Of a stretch of 15,547 nt of DNA, positions 15,524-15,547 are shown one piece after another. Source of the stretch: Thiopontia sp964415865. Lineage in GTDB: Bacteria; Pseudomonadota; Gammaproteobacteria; GCF-002020875. The position numbers and the translations under genes are program-made. The stretch spans positions 1 through 15,547 of the forward strand of contig CAYQBY010000036.1 in the NCBI GenBank assembly GCA_964415865.1. The letters are read 5' to 3'. A model generated the notes under the pieces. That model did not search any database, was not told the DNA's origin, and saw nothing but the letters and a program-made list of their open reading frames with translations. Every line of letters starts with the position of its first letter. The first letter of the stretch is position 1.

Positions 15524-15547
15524 CCTGCAAGCTGGTGTTTATGCAGG
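15524..15547. repeat. Short inverted repeat at the right window edge
   Basis: CCTGCA (15524-15529) and TGCAGG (15542-15547) are exact reverse complements with 12 bases between. The repeat reaches the last base, so its true extent is unknown. It could be a second hairpin after the terminator or part of a longer element. Confidence 0.35.

Overview
The window looks like chromosome from a gammaproteobacterium outside the Enterobacterales. The support is a conserved housekeeping block (lptM, lysA, dapF, DUF484, xerC, hslV, hslU, DUF971, ubiE, ubiB, ycgN), ubiquinone synthesis genes and a diaminopimelate pathway. Base composition is moderate and similar across all genes. No rRNA, tRNA, CRISPR array or insertion sequence was seen. 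Every gene appears intact, and I could not place the genus.

Left third (1-5400, + strand): a leader of about 160 bases, then three tightly packed genes. They are an integron-type tyrosine recombinase (IntI) with an extra N-terminal domain, the replication-restart helicase PriA, and a Na/Pi cotransporter-type protein with a PhoU-like tail. intI and priA share an ATGA stop/start overlap, and the transporter starts one base after the priA stop. The leader holds a perfect 17-base interrupted palindrome and, on the minus strand, an integron core-site match (GTTGAGT) next to a tandem six-base repeat. These are candidate regulatory and attI elements. Any cassette array would lie to the left, outside the window.

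Middle and right (5407-14753, - strand): eleven co-directional genes with gaps of at most 81 bases and several overlaps. Read in transcription order they are an LptM-like lipoprotein, lysA, dapF, DUF484, xerC, hslV, hslU, DUF971, ubiE, ubiB and ycgN. The products cover lysine and cell-wall precursor synthesis, chromosome dimer resolution, ATP-dependent proteolysis and ubiquinone synthesis. ubiJ, which lies between ubiE and ubiB in E. coli, is absent here. The array converges on the transporter gene with only six bases between stop codons.

Right edge (14780-15547, + strand): a serine carboxylesterase of the alpha/beta hydrolase fold, divergent from the lipoprotein gene across a very short spacer. 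It is followed by a clear rho-independent terminator and a second small inverted repeat cut by the window end.

The most interesting signal is the integron integrase placed in apparent translational coupling with priA. Integron recombination is thought to need replication to resolve its single-stranded attC intermediate, so this pairing could be functional, although the sequence alone does not prove it.
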